This document shows, piece after piece, positions 9,075 to 17,298 of a DNA stretch of 64,000 nucleotides. The notes beneath the pieces are model-generated. The model saw only the letters and a list, made by a program, of their open reading frames with translations. It was not told the origin of the DNA and made no database searches. The translations under genes were made by a program, and so were the position numbers. The stretch comes from Candidatus Krumholzibacteriota bacterium (GTDB lineage Bacteria; Krumholzibacteriota; Krumholzibacteriia; LZORAL124-64-63): NCBI GenBank assembly GCA_022711765.1, contig JAKLEB010000001.1, positions 251,186-315,185 of the forward strand. The letters run 5' to 3'. Numbering within the stretch: the stretch's first letter is position 1; each line of letters opens with the position of its first letter.

Positions 9075-10117
9075 AAGCCACGATCCTGGGCACCGGCAGC
9101 TGGGGAAGCGCGTTCGCCCGCCACCTCGCCCACAAGTGGGACGACGTCGCGATGTGGGGCGTCGAGGAGAGCCAGGTCGCCAGCATCAATGCCATCGGCA
9201 TGAACCCCGACTTCATCGGCGACCACCGGCTGCCGCCCAACGTGGGCGCGACGCTCGATCTCAAGGTCGCCCTGGTGGGCACCGAGGCTGTCTTCGCGGT
9301 GGTCCCCAGCCAGTCGGTGCGCGGGGTGATGGCGCAGGTCGCGGCGAGCGACGCCCTCCCGCGCGACATCCCCGTCGTGTGCCTCGCCAAGGGGCTGGAG
9401 CTGGGCACGCTCAAGCGACCCAGCGAGATGGTCCGCGAGGAACTCCGGCAGGTCGGCCGCACGAACCCGGTCGCCGTCCTCCTGGGCCCGAGCCACGCCG
9501 AGGAGGTCGCGGCGGAGATGCCGACCGCCGTGGTCCTGGCCGGCGACCCCGGCTTCAACTGGGAGGAATGGCAGCGGCTGATCTCCGGACCGTATTTCCG
9601 GGTCTACACGAACGACGACATGCTGGGGGCAGAGATCTCGTCCGCGTTCAAGAACGTGATCGCCGTCGCCGTGGGCCTGTGCGACGGCCTCGGCATGGGG
9701 GACAACACGCGCGGCACGCTCATGACGCGCGGCATGGCCGAGCTGGCCCGCATCACGACGGCGCTCGGCGGCCGCCAGGAGACCTGCTTCGGGCTCGCGG
9801 GCATCGGCGACATGATCACCACCTGCATCAGCCGCCACAGCCGCAACCGGAACTTCGGGGAGGCCGTAGCCCTGGGCCGGGAGGATCCCGCCGCGATCTT
9901 GAGAAGCTCCCGTCAGGTCGTCGAGGGCTTCTACATGGCGCAAGCGGCCTTGAAGTTGGGCCAGAAGTTTGGTATAGAACTACCGATCGTCAAAGCGGTT
10001 CACGAGGTCCTCTTCGAGGCCAAGCCGCCCCTGAAGGCGATCCGGGAACTGATGTCCCGGCTGCCCCGCTCCGAAGCCGAGACCGAGCGCGACCTTACCG
10101 GGAGGAGCCCGGCGTGA
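9071..10117 (+). CDS. gpsA: NAD(P)H-dependent glycerol-3-phosphate dehydrogenase
   Basis: GpsA reduces dihydroxyacetone phosphate to glycerol-3-phosphate for phospholipid synthesis. The 348-aa product has the N-terminal Rossmann motif GTGSWGSA at residues 7-14, a KGLE motif, the GPSHAEEVA loop and the catalytic-lysine segment SSAFKNVIAVAVG. The C-terminal helical domain contains GLAGIGDMITTC and SRNRNFG. It overlaps plsY by ATGA and the following MerR gene by GTGA, so three genes form a translation-coupled unit. Confidence 0.95.
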   Translation: MKATILGTGSWGSAFARHLAHKWDDVAMWGVEESQVASINAIGMNPDFIGDHRLPPNVGATLDLKVALVGTEAVFAVVPSQSVRGVMAQVAASDALPRDIPVVCLAKGLELGTLKRPSEMVREELRQVGRTNPVAVLLGPSHAEEVAAEMPTAVVLAGDPGFNWEEWQRLISGPYFRVYTNDDMLGAEISSAFKNVIAVAVGLCDGLGMGDNTRGTLMTRGMAELARITTALGGRQETCFGLAGIGDMITTCISRHSRNRNFGEAVALGREDPAAILRSSRQVVEGFYMAQAALKLGQKFGIELPIVKAVHEVLFEAKPPLKAIRELMSRLPRSEAETERDLTGRSPA

Positions 10118-10527
10118 CCGAGCAGCCCGACCTGTCCGGCAAGCTCTACTACACGATCAGCGAGGTCAGCGACCTGACCGGCGTCAAGGCGCACGTGCTG
10201 CGCTACTGGGAGAGCGAGTTCCCCAGCCTGCGTCCGCGCAAGGACCGTGGCGGAAGCCGGCGCTACCGCCAGCGCGACATCGAGGAGATCCTCGCCATCC
10301 GTTCGCTGCTCTACCAGGAGGGCTACCGGATCGCCGGCGCGCGGAAGCTGCTGGCGCAGCGCCGCCGCGAGGCGACCGAGGCCGTTCCCGAGTCGGCCCA
10401 GCTCGCCATCGCGTTCGACCAGCTCGAGCCGGCCGAGCAGGTTGCCTTCCTGCGGCGCGAGCTGGCCGAGGTCCTCGATCTCGCGCGCGAAGAACCGCCG
10501 AAGAAGGCGATGTCGGCCGAGGGTTGA
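10114..10527 (+). CDS. MerR-family transcriptional regulator
   Basis: This 137-aa protein has an N-terminal winged helix of the MerR type: YYTISEVSDLTGV, then LRYWESEFP, then SRRYRQRDIEEI, and a helical C-terminal part without Cys residues typical of metal sensors. The GTG start at 10114 overlaps the gpsA stop (GTGA) and has a strong GGAGGAG ribosome site at 10101-10107. The phrase LRYWESEFP plus a short Glu-rich tail is the form often found next to housekeeping genes in delta-proteobacterial and FCB genomes. It may regulate membrane lipid genes, but that is inference from position only. Confidence 0.88.
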   Translation: MTEQPDLSGKLYYTISEVSDLTGVKAHVLRYWESEFPSLRPRKDRGGSRRYRQRDIEEILAIRSLLYQEGYRIAGARKLLAQRRREATEAVPESAQLAIAFDQLEPAEQVAFLRRELAEVLDLAREEPPKKAMSAEG

Positions 10528-10560
10528 CCGGCGGCGGTCCGATCGCCGGGAAAAACGGCC

Positions 10561-10589
10561 TTGTGGCACGCCTGGGCCGGCGCTACATT
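10561..10589 (+). promoter_or_regulatory. Promoter for tRNA-Pro(GGG)
   Basis: A -35 box TTGTGG (10561-10566) and a -10 box TACATT (10584-10589) are 17 bp apart, pointing at the tRNA about 50 bp downstream. The same kind of box pair precedes the other single tRNAs in the window. Confidence 0.55.
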
Positions 10590-10639
10590 TCCCGTCCCCG
10601 CGAGGGGAAACCCCTGCCGGCGGGTCGCCGGCTCCTGGT

Positions 10640-10716
10640 CGGGGCGTGGCGCAGCCCGGTAGCGCACTTGCATGGGGGGCAAGGGGTCGTGGGTTCAAAT
10701 CCCGCCGCCCCGACCA
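10640..10716 (+). tRNA. tRNA-Pro (anticodon GGG)
   Basis: The cloverleaf is complete: acceptor stem CGGGGCG paired with CGCCCCG, discriminator A, and an encoded CCA. The anticodon stem CTTGC/GCAAG encloses the loop ATGGGGG, giving anticodon GGG. The T-arm contains GGTTCAAAT. The C1-G72 pair is typical of proline tRNAs. Confidence 0.96.
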
Positions 10717-10870
10717 GCCAAGAGAAGAAATCGCAATGGATTGACCGACCAGCCGGCCCCTTCTTGCATTCCCTGGACATTCCCACCTTCGCGTTTCCCC
10801 CGAGCGATCCCGGGACCCGCTTGGGAAGCTCGCGACCATGCCGGCGCTCCGAGCATGACGTGGCGAGCCC

Positions 10871-10902
10871 TTGTCGATATCCCGTCCGCCATGTGCTATC
10901 CT
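10871..10902 (+). promoter_or_regulatory. Possible promoter for the propeller gene
   Basis: TTGTCG at 10871-10876 is followed by an extended -10-like TGCTATCCT at 10894-10902. Spacing is 17 bp if TGCTAT is used, or 20 bp to TATCCT. It lies about 75 bp before the propeller start. The assignment is tentative. Confidence 0.35.
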
Positions 10903-10978
10903 CGTGCGGGATTTCCCGGTGGCGCCTCCGGGCGCCCCGCGTCTCACCAGTTGGGCTCCATCGCTCGGGGTGTGAACC

Positions 10979-13225
10979 ATGACCGTTTCGCCACCGCTTC
11001 GTTCGGTCATCCGGCGACAGGTCCGGCCGCTCGCCCGGTCGGCGATCGCCCTCGCCGCCGTCCTCGCCGGTCCCGCGCTCGCCGGCACCTGGACCACCTA
11101 CACGGACGCGGCCTTCGTGAGCGGCCTCGCGGTCCGGGGCGACGTCGTCTGGGCCGGCACGTCCGGCGGCCTGGTCCGCTGGGACGTTCCGGCGGCCACC
11201 TACGTCAAGACCACGACCTCCGAGGGCCTGGCGGACCAGGATCTGAAGGAGTGCTTCGTGGACGCCGGCGGCCGGCTCTGGGTCGGCTCCACCGCGGGCG
11301 TGCAGCGCTTCGACGGCGCCGGCTGGACGACCTACAACTCGCTCAATTCCCCTCTGCCGGACGACCGCGTCTACGGCATCGCCCAGGATCTCGACGGCGC
11401 GATGTGGTTCGGCACGGGCAACGGCTGCGCGCGCCTCGCGGGCACGACCTGGGAGGTCTTCACGGACCTGGGAGGGGGCGCGACGGCGGTTGCCGTCCGC
11501 GGCATCGGCGTCGACTCGCAGGGCCGGGTCTGGACGGCCAACAATCCCACGAACTACGGCGCCCCGGGCGGCGTCTCCAGGTATGACGGCGCGATCTGGA
11601 CGCGCTTCGATCCGGATCCCGGCTCCATCGGTCAGTATTTCCTCTGCCTCGCGGTCGACGAGCTCGACCGCGTCTGGGCCGGCAGCTTCACGCACGGGGC
11701 GTTCCTGTACGACGGCTCCGTGTGGACGATCTTCAACGCGAGCAACAGCGGCCTCACGGGCAACATCGTCGAGGCCATCGGCGCGGGCGCGGGTCCAGTG
11801 GTCTGGGTCGCGAACCACGCCTCGGCCGCGACGCCGGCGAACAGCGGCGTGGCCCGCTACGAGGGCGCGTCCTGGCAGACCTTCACGCCCGGCAACTCCG
11901 GCCTCACGGACACGCACGTCTACGCCATCGTCGTCGCGGACGGCACGACCTGGCTGGGCACGAGCCGCTACGGCGTCGAGAGCTTCGACGGCGTCGCGTG
12001 GACCACGTACGACACCGCCGGCGAGCCGCATACGAACTGGATCACCGGCATCGTCGAGGGACAGGTCGGCGCCGTCGCGGGGCTCTACATCGGCACGGAC
12101 CACAGCGGGGTCGCCATCTGGGACGGCGTCGCCTGGTCCAGCCTGACGACGCAGAATTCGGGACTCGGGGACGACTACGTGAACGATCTCATCGTGCGCG
12201 ACGGCGTCCTCTGGATCGGCTCGCAGTTCAGCGGCCTCTGGCGTTTCGACGGCGCGACGTGGGTGAATTACACGACCGCCAACAGCAGTCTGCTCGGCGA
12301 CACGATCGTCTCGCTCGACTCGGACAGCCAGGGCAACCTCTGGCTCGGGACGACCGGCTGGGACGGCCCATCGGGCCAGGACGGCGCGCTGGCCCGGTTC
12401 GACGGCGCCGATTGGACGAACTATTACCTCGCCAACAGCGGTCTCATCGACGATGACGCCATGCAGGTCGAGGTTGATCGCGACGACATCATCTGGATCG
12501 GCACCGAGGAGGGCGTGAGCCGCTTCGACGGCGGCACGGGTTGGACGAGTTACGACAGCGCCACCAGCGGCCTGGCCGAGAATCACGTCGGCGCCATCGC
12601 GTTCGACGACGAGAGCGGCACGTGGTTCGCGACGCGCGGTGGGGCCAGCCGGCTGCTCGCCGGCGCGTGGACGACCTTCACCACCGCGGACGGATTGCCC
12701 GGCAACCTGATCCAGGCACTAGCCGTCGCGCCGGACGGCGCGGTCTGGGTCGGCACCGCGACCGGTGTCGCGAGGCTCGCGGAAGGCTCGTGGACCGCCT
12801 ACCACCAGATGGACGGTCTCGCCGACGATGACGTGACGGCGATCTGGCCGAGTGGCGCGGGGCCGGTCTGGTTCGGAACGGAGCGTTGCGGGCTCTCCGG
12901 CTTCGTGGACGACGCCACCGCGGCGAGCGATCCGGTGCCGGGCGCGGCCGCCCGCCTGGCGCTGCGCGCGTGCCCGTCGCCCTTCAATCCCACGACGATG
13001 ATCGCGTTCGATCTGCCCGCCGCCGGGCGGATCCGGCTCACGGCTCACGACGTCCGCGGGCGGCTCGTGGCCGTGATCGCGGACGGGGAGTTCGGGGCCG
13101 GACACCATGAGGTCCGCTGGGAGGCGCTGGCGGCGGGCGGCCCGGCGCTCGCGAGTGGTCCGTACGTCCTGCGCCTCGACGGGGGCGCGGCGAGCGGCCA
13201 CACCAAGGTCGTCCTGATCAAGTGA
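10979..13225 (+). CDS. Secreted two-component-regulator-type propeller protein with FlgD-like C-terminal domain
   Basis: The 748-aa product starts with a long basic and hydrophobic signal region (residues about 1-36, cleavage near ALAGTWTT). Residues 37-650 are a run of about a dozen blades of roughly 45 residues, each with the pattern D-x-x-G-x-(V/L)W-x-G-T and W-T-x-(Y/F), as in the ligand-binding propellers of hybrid two-component sensors. No histidine kinase or membrane domain follows. Residues about 665-748 instead form a FlgD-like Ig fold (PSPFNPTT, DVRGRLV, SGPYVLRL) of the kind that acts as a C-terminal sorting or cell-surface domain in FCB bacteria. I infer a free, surface-attached or secreted sensor/adhesin-like protein. 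Repeats vary enough to exclude recent duplication. Confidence 0.85.
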   Translation: MTVSPPLRSVIRRQVRPLARSAIALAAVLAGPALAGTWTTYTDAAFVSGLAVRGDVVWAGTSGGLVRWDVPAATYVKTTTSEGLADQDLKECFVDAGGRLWVGSTAGVQRFDGAGWTTYNSLNSPLPDDRVYGIAQDLDGAMWFGTGNGCARLAGTTWEVFTDLGGGATAVAVRGIGVDSQGRVWTANNPTNYGAPGGVSRYDGAIWTRFDPDPGSIGQYFLCLAVDELDRVWAGSFTHGAFLYDGSVWTIFNASNSGLTGNIVEAIGAGAGPVVWVANHASAATPANSGVARYEGASWQTFTPGNSGLTDTHVYAIVVADGTTWLGTSRYGVESFDGVAWTTYDTAGEPHTNWITGIVEGQVGAVAGLYIGTDHSGVAIWDGVAWSSLTTQNSGLGDDYVNDLIVRDGVLWIGSQFSGLWRFDGATWVNYTTANSSLLGDTIVSLDSDSQGNLWLGTTGWDGPSGQDGALARFDGADWTNYYLANSGLIDDDAMQVEVDRDDIIWIGTEEGVSRFDGGTGWTSYDSATSGLAENHVGAIAFDDESGTWFATRGGASRLLAGAWTTFTTADGLPGNLIQALAVAPDGAVWVGTATGVARLAEGSWTAYHQMDGLADDDVTAIWPSGAGPVWFGTERCGLSGFVDDATAASDPVPGAAARLALRACPSPFNPTTMIAFDLPAAGRIRLTAHDVRGRLVAVIADGEFGAGHHEVRWEALAAGGPALASGPYVLRLDGGAASGHTKVVLIK

Positions 13226-13245
13226 GCGCTGCTCGCTCAAGGGGC

Positions 13246-13285
13246 GGCCCGGCTGCCGCCGTCGCGGCAGGGCGGCAGCCGGGCC
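13246..13285. terminator. GC-only perfect inverted repeat between convergent genes
   Basis: A perfect 15-bp stem (13246-13260 paired with 13271-13285) with a 10-base loop lies between the ends of two converging genes. It has no T-run on either side, so it is either a bidirectional terminator of the U-less type or an mRNA-stabilising hairpin. Confidence 0.6.
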
Positions 13286-13310
13286 GGCCGTCATGCCCTG
13301 GCGCGAGCGA

Positions 13311-13781
13311 TCAATCGCAGGGCGGGCAGCCGCGGTCGAGCACGATGAGCCAGCGCCCGTCGGGCTCGCGGTGCCAGGTCGACGTGAAGAACGACACCCT
13401 GGTCCCGTCGGTCGCGTACACGGGGCCGCTCGACAGGCCGAGCTCTCCCGACGCCAGCACGAACACGTCCTGCGGCGCCCAGGAGAACGGCGCCGTCTCG
13501 GCCGCGAAGAACGGGGCCCAGCCGGCGGCGATGGCGTCGCGTCCGCGCAGCGCGCTCTCGCCGCCGAAGAACACCGCGTCCGCCGCGAGGAACGACGTGA
13601 ACGCCGCGAGGTCGCGGTCCGCCATGGTCTTGGCGAACGCCGCCTCGGTGGCGCGGAGCGCGGCCTCGAGAGGGGCCACGTCGGCGGCGGGTGGCGCGGC
13701 GGGATCGACGGCGGGGTCGGCCGCGATGGCGGGCAGAACCACCGCCGCCAGGGCGGCCAGACTCAGGAACAGGTGCGACAT
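13311..13781 (-). CDS. Exported SnoaL/DUF4440-like protein
   Basis: This 156-aa protein has a signal peptide (residues 1-19, cleavage after AIAAD) and a Pro/Ala-rich spacer. A single NTF2-like domain follows: a helix with TEAAFAKTMADRDLAAF, then FLAADAVFFGGE, then a C-terminal strand pair (FTSTWHREPDGRWLIVLDRG) that is the usual signature of the DUF4440 group. Members include both binding proteins and small hydrolases or isomerases, so the activity is unknown. The ATG at 13781 has an AAAGGA ribosome site. Two Cys residues lie at the extreme C-terminus (CPPC), an uncommon addition that could form a disulfide or bind metal. Confidence 0.82.
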   Translation of the reverse strand: MSHLFLSLAALAAVVLPAIAADPAVDPAAPPAADVAPLEAALRATEAAFAKTMADRDLAAFTSFLAADAVFFGGESALRGRDAIAAGWAPFFAAETAPFSWAPQDVFVLASGELGLSSGPVYATDGTRVSFFTSTWHREPDGRWLIVLDRGCPPCD

Positions 13782-14029
13782 GGCTGGTCCTTTCGGCTCG
13801 GGTCGTGCGCGACGGCGCGGGCGGCGCCCGGCTCCGCGGCTTTTCGGGGTTGAACCGGCGGCTCCCGGACGTATCTTGGTCTCCCGGCGTGCGCTCGGCA
13901 CCGCGAGGAATCCACGACGTACCGGACAAGGCCTGAACCGGCGGGCAGCATACCTGTGACGCGCCCGGATTCCAACTCGTTATCGATTCGCTGTCCGGCC
14001 CGCCGCGGCCGGGCGTCGAGGAGTTTGCT

Positions 14030-14878
14030 ATGACACCCGGACGCCGTCGCTGGATCCCCGGCCCGGTGCGTTGCTGCAGCTGCGATCGGACCCTCGAGGT
14101 GCGCCGCGGGGCCGACACAGCCGACGCGGGCGCCGCGGTCCTGCCCCACGTTCCCGGCGCCGTATGCGACGCCTGCCTGCCGCACGTCGACGGCCTCGCG
14201 GTTGCCGAGCTGCGCGCCGAAGCCGCCGCCAGCCTGCTGCAAACCGCGGACTTCGAGACCCGGACCCCCGAGGCGGCCCAATTTTTCCTCGACCTTTTCG
14301 GCTGGGTGCCCGTGGTCGTCGCGGCCGCCGCGCTGCGCCTGCATGCCGACGGAAAGCCGCACGACGCGTACGCCCTCCTGGACGCCGCCGCCGCGGCCGG
14401 TCCTGCGCCGTTCTTCCGGGTCGAGAAGGCCGCGCTGCTCTTGCTCGATGGGGAGACCGGGCAGGCCCACGACCTGCTCCTGGCGACCGGTCCGGACGAT
14501 CATCCGTGCTGGCACCTCCACCGCGGCACCCTGGCTCACGCCGTCGGCCGACCCGACGCCGCCGCCGAGCACTGGCGCCAGCAGATCGCAACTCGCCCCG
14601 ACCAGCCGCTGGGCTGGCAGACGCTCGGTTTCTACCTGCTCCAGCAGCAGGGCGACCTCGCCGCGGCCGAGGACCTCTATCGCCGGGCCTGCGCCGAGTT
14701 CCCGCGGCACCAGGAATTCCGCGCGTGGCTGGGGGACGCGCTGCAGCGGCAGGGCCGCGCGCGGGAAGCCCTCGCGGAGCTCGAGGCGGCGCTGGCTCTG
14801 GAGCAGGTCGACGCGGAATTCGCCGCCGGGATCGAGGAGACGGTCGCCCGGTTGAGGACGGAACAAGGGGGGAGCTGA
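14030..14878 (+). CDS. Zinc-ribbon and TPR protein of unknown function
   Basis: The 282-aa product has no signal peptide. The N-terminal 50 residues carry a Cys pattern suited to zinc: C15/C16/C18 and C46-x-x-C49. From about residue 60 to 280 there are TPR-like helix pairs (RPDAAAEHWRQQ, LAAAEDLYRRACAEFP, REALAELEAALALE). The start has a GAGGAG ribosome site 7 bases upstream. It sits 1 bp before a glycosyltransferase gene and then surE, so it is the first gene of a four-gene co-directional set ending at pcm. Its function in that set is not known. Confidence 0.75.
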   Translation: MTPGRRRWIPGPVRCCSCDRTLEVRRGADTADAGAAVLPHVPGAVCDACLPHVDGLAVAELRAEAAASLLQTADFETRTPEAAQFFLDLFGWVPVVVAAAALRLHADGKPHDAYALLDAAAAAGPAPFFRVEKAALLLLDGETGQAHDLLLATGPDDHPCWHLHRGTLAHAVGRPDAAAEHWRQQIATRPDQPLGWQTLGFYLLQQQGDLAAAEDLYRRACAEFPRHQEFRAWLGDALQRQGRAREALAELEAALALEQVDAEFAAGIEETVARLRTEQGGS

Positions 14879-14879
14879 C

Positions 14880-15575
14880 GTGCCGGGTTTCGGCGTGATC
14901 CTGCCGGCCTTCAACGCGGCTCGCCATCTCGAAGCGGTGATCGCCGAGATCCGGCTGCGCGCGCCACACGTGCGCGTCGCCGTCGTCGACGACGGCAGCG
15001 CCGACGCGACCGGCGATGTCGCCCGCCGAGCGGGGGCGGACGTCCTGGTGCACCCGCAGAATCGCGGCAAGGGCGCGGCGCTGGCGACCGGATTCGCCTG
15101 GGCGCTGGCCGAGGGGCTCGATTGGGTCTACACCATGGATGCCGACGGCCAGCACTTGCCGGCCGAGATGTCCGGCCTGCGCGTTGCCGCCGAGCGCGGC
15201 GCGCTCGACGTGGTCGTCGGCAATCGCATGGACCGGACCGTGGACATGCCATGGCTGCGCAAGCGGACGAACGAGTTCACGTCGTGGGTCGTCAGCAGTC
15301 TGGCGGGGGTGCGGATCCCCGATTCGCAGAACGGCTACCGTCTGTTCCGCGTCGCGTGCCTCCGGGGCCTGCGCCTGCGCACGACGCGGTACGATACGGA
15401 GTCGGAGATCCTGGTGCGCCTGGCGCGACGCGGGTGCCGGATCGGGTCAGCAGCCACGAGCACGGTCTACGGCGACCAGAAGAGTTCGATCAACCCGTTC
15501 ATCGACACCGGCCGCTTCTTTCGGCTCGTATTCGTCCTGCTGGCGAGCCGTCGCGAAACCACGAGGGAATGCTGA
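14880..15575 (+). CDS. Family 2 glycosyltransferase, dolichyl-phosphate-mannose-synthase type
   Basis: This 231-aa GT-A fold enzyme starts at a GTG. It has VILPAFNAARH at the N-terminus, VVDDGSADAT at about residue 40, a KGAALATG basic motif, and the metal-binding YTMDADGQH near residue 85. It ends without the membrane helices that longer GtrB/Dpm1 relatives carry. It probably transfers a sugar from an NDP donor to polyprenyl phosphate (family inference). Only one base separates it from the preceding TPR gene, and surE starts 1 bp after its stop. Confidence 0.86.
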   Translation: MPGFGVILPAFNAARHLEAVIAEIRLRAPHVRVAVVDDGSADATGDVARRAGADVLVHPQNRGKGAALATGFAWALAEGLDWVYTMDADGQHLPAEMSGLRVAAERGALDVVVGNRMDRTVDMPWLRKRTNEFTSWVVSSLAGVRIPDSQNGYRLFRVACLRGLRLRTTRYDTESEILVRLARRGCRIGSAATSTVYGDQKSSINPFIDTGRFFRLVFVLLASRRETTREC

Positions 15576-15576
15576 C

Positions 15577-16491
15577 ATGGCCAAGACTCACATCCTGATC
15601 TCCAACGACGACGGCATCGACGCGTTCGGCCTGAAGGTCCTGGTCGAGACGATCCGCGAGATGCCCGATTGTCGCGTGAGCGTGGTCGCGCCCGAGAGTC
15701 AACAGAGCGCCACCAGCCGCTGCATGACCCTCAACCGTCCGCTGCGCGTCAAGCAATGCGGTCCGGACCGCTGGACCGTCTCGGGCACGCCGACCGACAC
15801 GATCATGGTGGCGCTCGGCAAGATCCTGCGCGACGACCTGCCGGACTATGTCCTCAGCGGCATCAACCACGGCCCGAACCTCGGCGAGGACGTTCATTAC
15901 TCGGGCACCGTCGCTGCGGCGATGGAGGGCTGCGTCCAGGGCGTTCCCGGCGCGGCGATCAGCCTTGCCGACTGGCATCCCAGCGACTTCGGCGCCGCCG
16001 CCGCATTCGTGCGCCGCATGCTCCCGGAGTTGCTCGCTCACCCGCTGCCGGCCGGCAGCCTGTGGAACGTCAATGTTCCCAACGGGCCGGAATCATCCCT
16101 CAAGGGCGTGCAGCTGACGCGGCAGGGGTCGCGCAAGTACTACGACGTGGTCAACGAGATGACCGATCCGCGCGGGCGTCCCATCGTCTGGATCGGCGGC
16201 AAGGGCCCGGTGTGGGACGACCGCGCGGACAGCGACTTCGCCGCCGTTCGCGACGGCTACGCGAGCATGACCCCGCTGAAGGTCGATCTCACCGACCACG
16301 AGTCCTGGCGGAATCGAGGGGGCAACGAGCGCCGCGCCCTGCCGGGCTCGCCGGTGTTCGCCGGCGCCGGCGACCGCTTCGTCCTGCATCACGAGGGCGG
16401 CGAGGGTTTGACCATCGAGGGGCCCACGCGAGGCGGCTCCGGCGGCGAGACGCTGCGCAGGCCGTCGCCGGCGGACGGGCAGGGACGATGA
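15577..16491 (+). CDS. surE: 5'/3'-nucleotidase SurE
   Basis: SurE is a metal-dependent nucleoside-monophosphate phosphatase. The N-terminus ISNDDGIDAFG gives the metal-binding Asp pair (residues 10-11). SGTPTDTIMVAL and SGINHGPNLGEDVHYSGTVAAAMEG are family signatures. The 304-aa length exceeds the usual 250 because of a C-terminal Gly/Pro-rich tail. It overlaps pcm by ATGA; the surE-pcm pair is a common gene couple. Confidence 0.94.
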   Translation: MAKTHILISNDDGIDAFGLKVLVETIREMPDCRVSVVAPESQQSATSRCMTLNRPLRVKQCGPDRWTVSGTPTDTIMVALGKILRDDLPDYVLSGINHGPNLGEDVHYSGTVAAAMEGCVQGVPGAAISLADWHPSDFGAAAAFVRRMLPELLAHPLPAGSLWNVNVPNGPESSLKGVQLTRQGSRKYYDVVNEMTDPRGRPIVWIGGKGPVWDDRADSDFAAVRDGYASMTPLKVDLTDHESWRNRGGNERRALPGSPVFAGAGDRFVLHHEGGEGLTIEGPTRGGSGGETLRRPSPADGQGR

Positions 16492-17144
16492 ATCGCGCGT
16501 ATGCAGTCGCCCGCCGGCGCATGGTCGAGGAACAGCTGCGGCGGGCCGGCGTCACCGACCAGCGCGTCCTCGCCGCCATGGGCGAGGTGCCGCGGCACCG
16601 CTTCGTGCCGCGCATGCTCCAGCACCGGGCCTACGAGCCGTGCGCGTTGCCGATCGGATTCGGCCAGACCATCAGCAAACCGTTCACGGTCGGCCTGATG
16701 TCGGCGCTGCTCGAATTGCGGGGTGACGAGCGGGTCCTCGAGGTCGGAACCGGCAGCGGGTACCAGGCAGCGGTTCTTGGCCGGCTTTGCGACCAGGTCG
16801 TCACGATCGAGCGCATCGCGCCGCTCGCGGCACGGGCCGCGAGCCTCCTGGGAGACCTGGGGGCGGCCAACGTCGAGGTCGTGCCGGGAGACGCGACCTT
16901 CGGCTGCGTGGAGCGCGGTCCCTGGGACGGTATCCTGGTGACGGCGTGCGCGCCCGGCCTGCCGGAAGCCATGGCGGGACAGCTGCGCGACGGCGGCCGC
17001 CTGCTCATTCCGATCGCTCACGGGGGCGAGCAGCTGCTCTACCGGTACTTGCGGCGCGGCGAGGAGCTCGCCGTCGAGCAGTCTGTGCCGTGTCAGTTCG
17101 TGCCCCTCCTGTCCGGTCTCGCGGACGCGCGCGCCGGCGCGTGA
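16488..17144 (+). CDS. pcm: Protein-L-isoaspartate O-methyltransferase
   Basis: This 218-aa SAM-dependent enzyme starts repair of isoaspartyl residues in aged proteins. Family signatures are FVPRMLQHRAYE, the GFGQTISKPFTVGLM substrate motif, and the SAM-binding VLEVGTGSGYQAAVLG. It overlaps surE by four bases and ends 57 bp before a tRNA, with that tRNA's promoter in the gap. Confidence 0.95.
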   Translation: MNRAYAVARRRMVEEQLRRAGVTDQRVLAAMGEVPRHRFVPRMLQHRAYEPCALPIGFGQTISKPFTVGLMSALLELRGDERVLEVGTGSGYQAAVLGRLCDQVVTIERIAPLAARAASLLGDLGAANVEVVPGDATFGCVERGPWDGILVTACAPGLPEAMAGQLRDGGRLLIPIAHGGEQLLYRYLRRGEELAVEQSVPCQFVPLLSGLADARAGA

Positions 17145-17156
17145 CGCCTTCCGGGA

Positions 17157-17185
17157 TTGACGGACCTGGAGCCGGTGATTACCTT
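17157..17185 (+). promoter_or_regulatory. Promoter for tRNA-Pro(CGG)
   Basis: TTGACG (17157-17162) and TACCTT (17180-17185) are 17 bp apart, ending 16 bp before the tRNA. The same -10 sequence TACCTT precedes tRNA-Arg(CCT). Confidence 0.68.
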
Positions 17186-17201
17186 TGTCCGTCTTCGCGG
17201 T

Positions 17202-17279
17202 CGGGGCGTAGCGCAGCCCGGTTAGCGCGCCTGCTTCGGGAGCAGGAGGTCGAGAGTTCAAATCTCTCCGCCCCGACCA
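17202..17279 (+). tRNA. tRNA-Pro (anticodon CGG)
   Basis: Acceptor CGGGGCG pairs with CGCCCCG; discriminator A and CCA are encoded. The anticodon stem CCTGC/GCAGG encloses TTCGGGA, giving CGG. Acceptor and D-arm are nearly identical to the GGG isoacceptor at 10.6 kb. Confidence 0.96.
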
Positions 17280-17298
17280 CCTCGAATCCGGGACTCGC

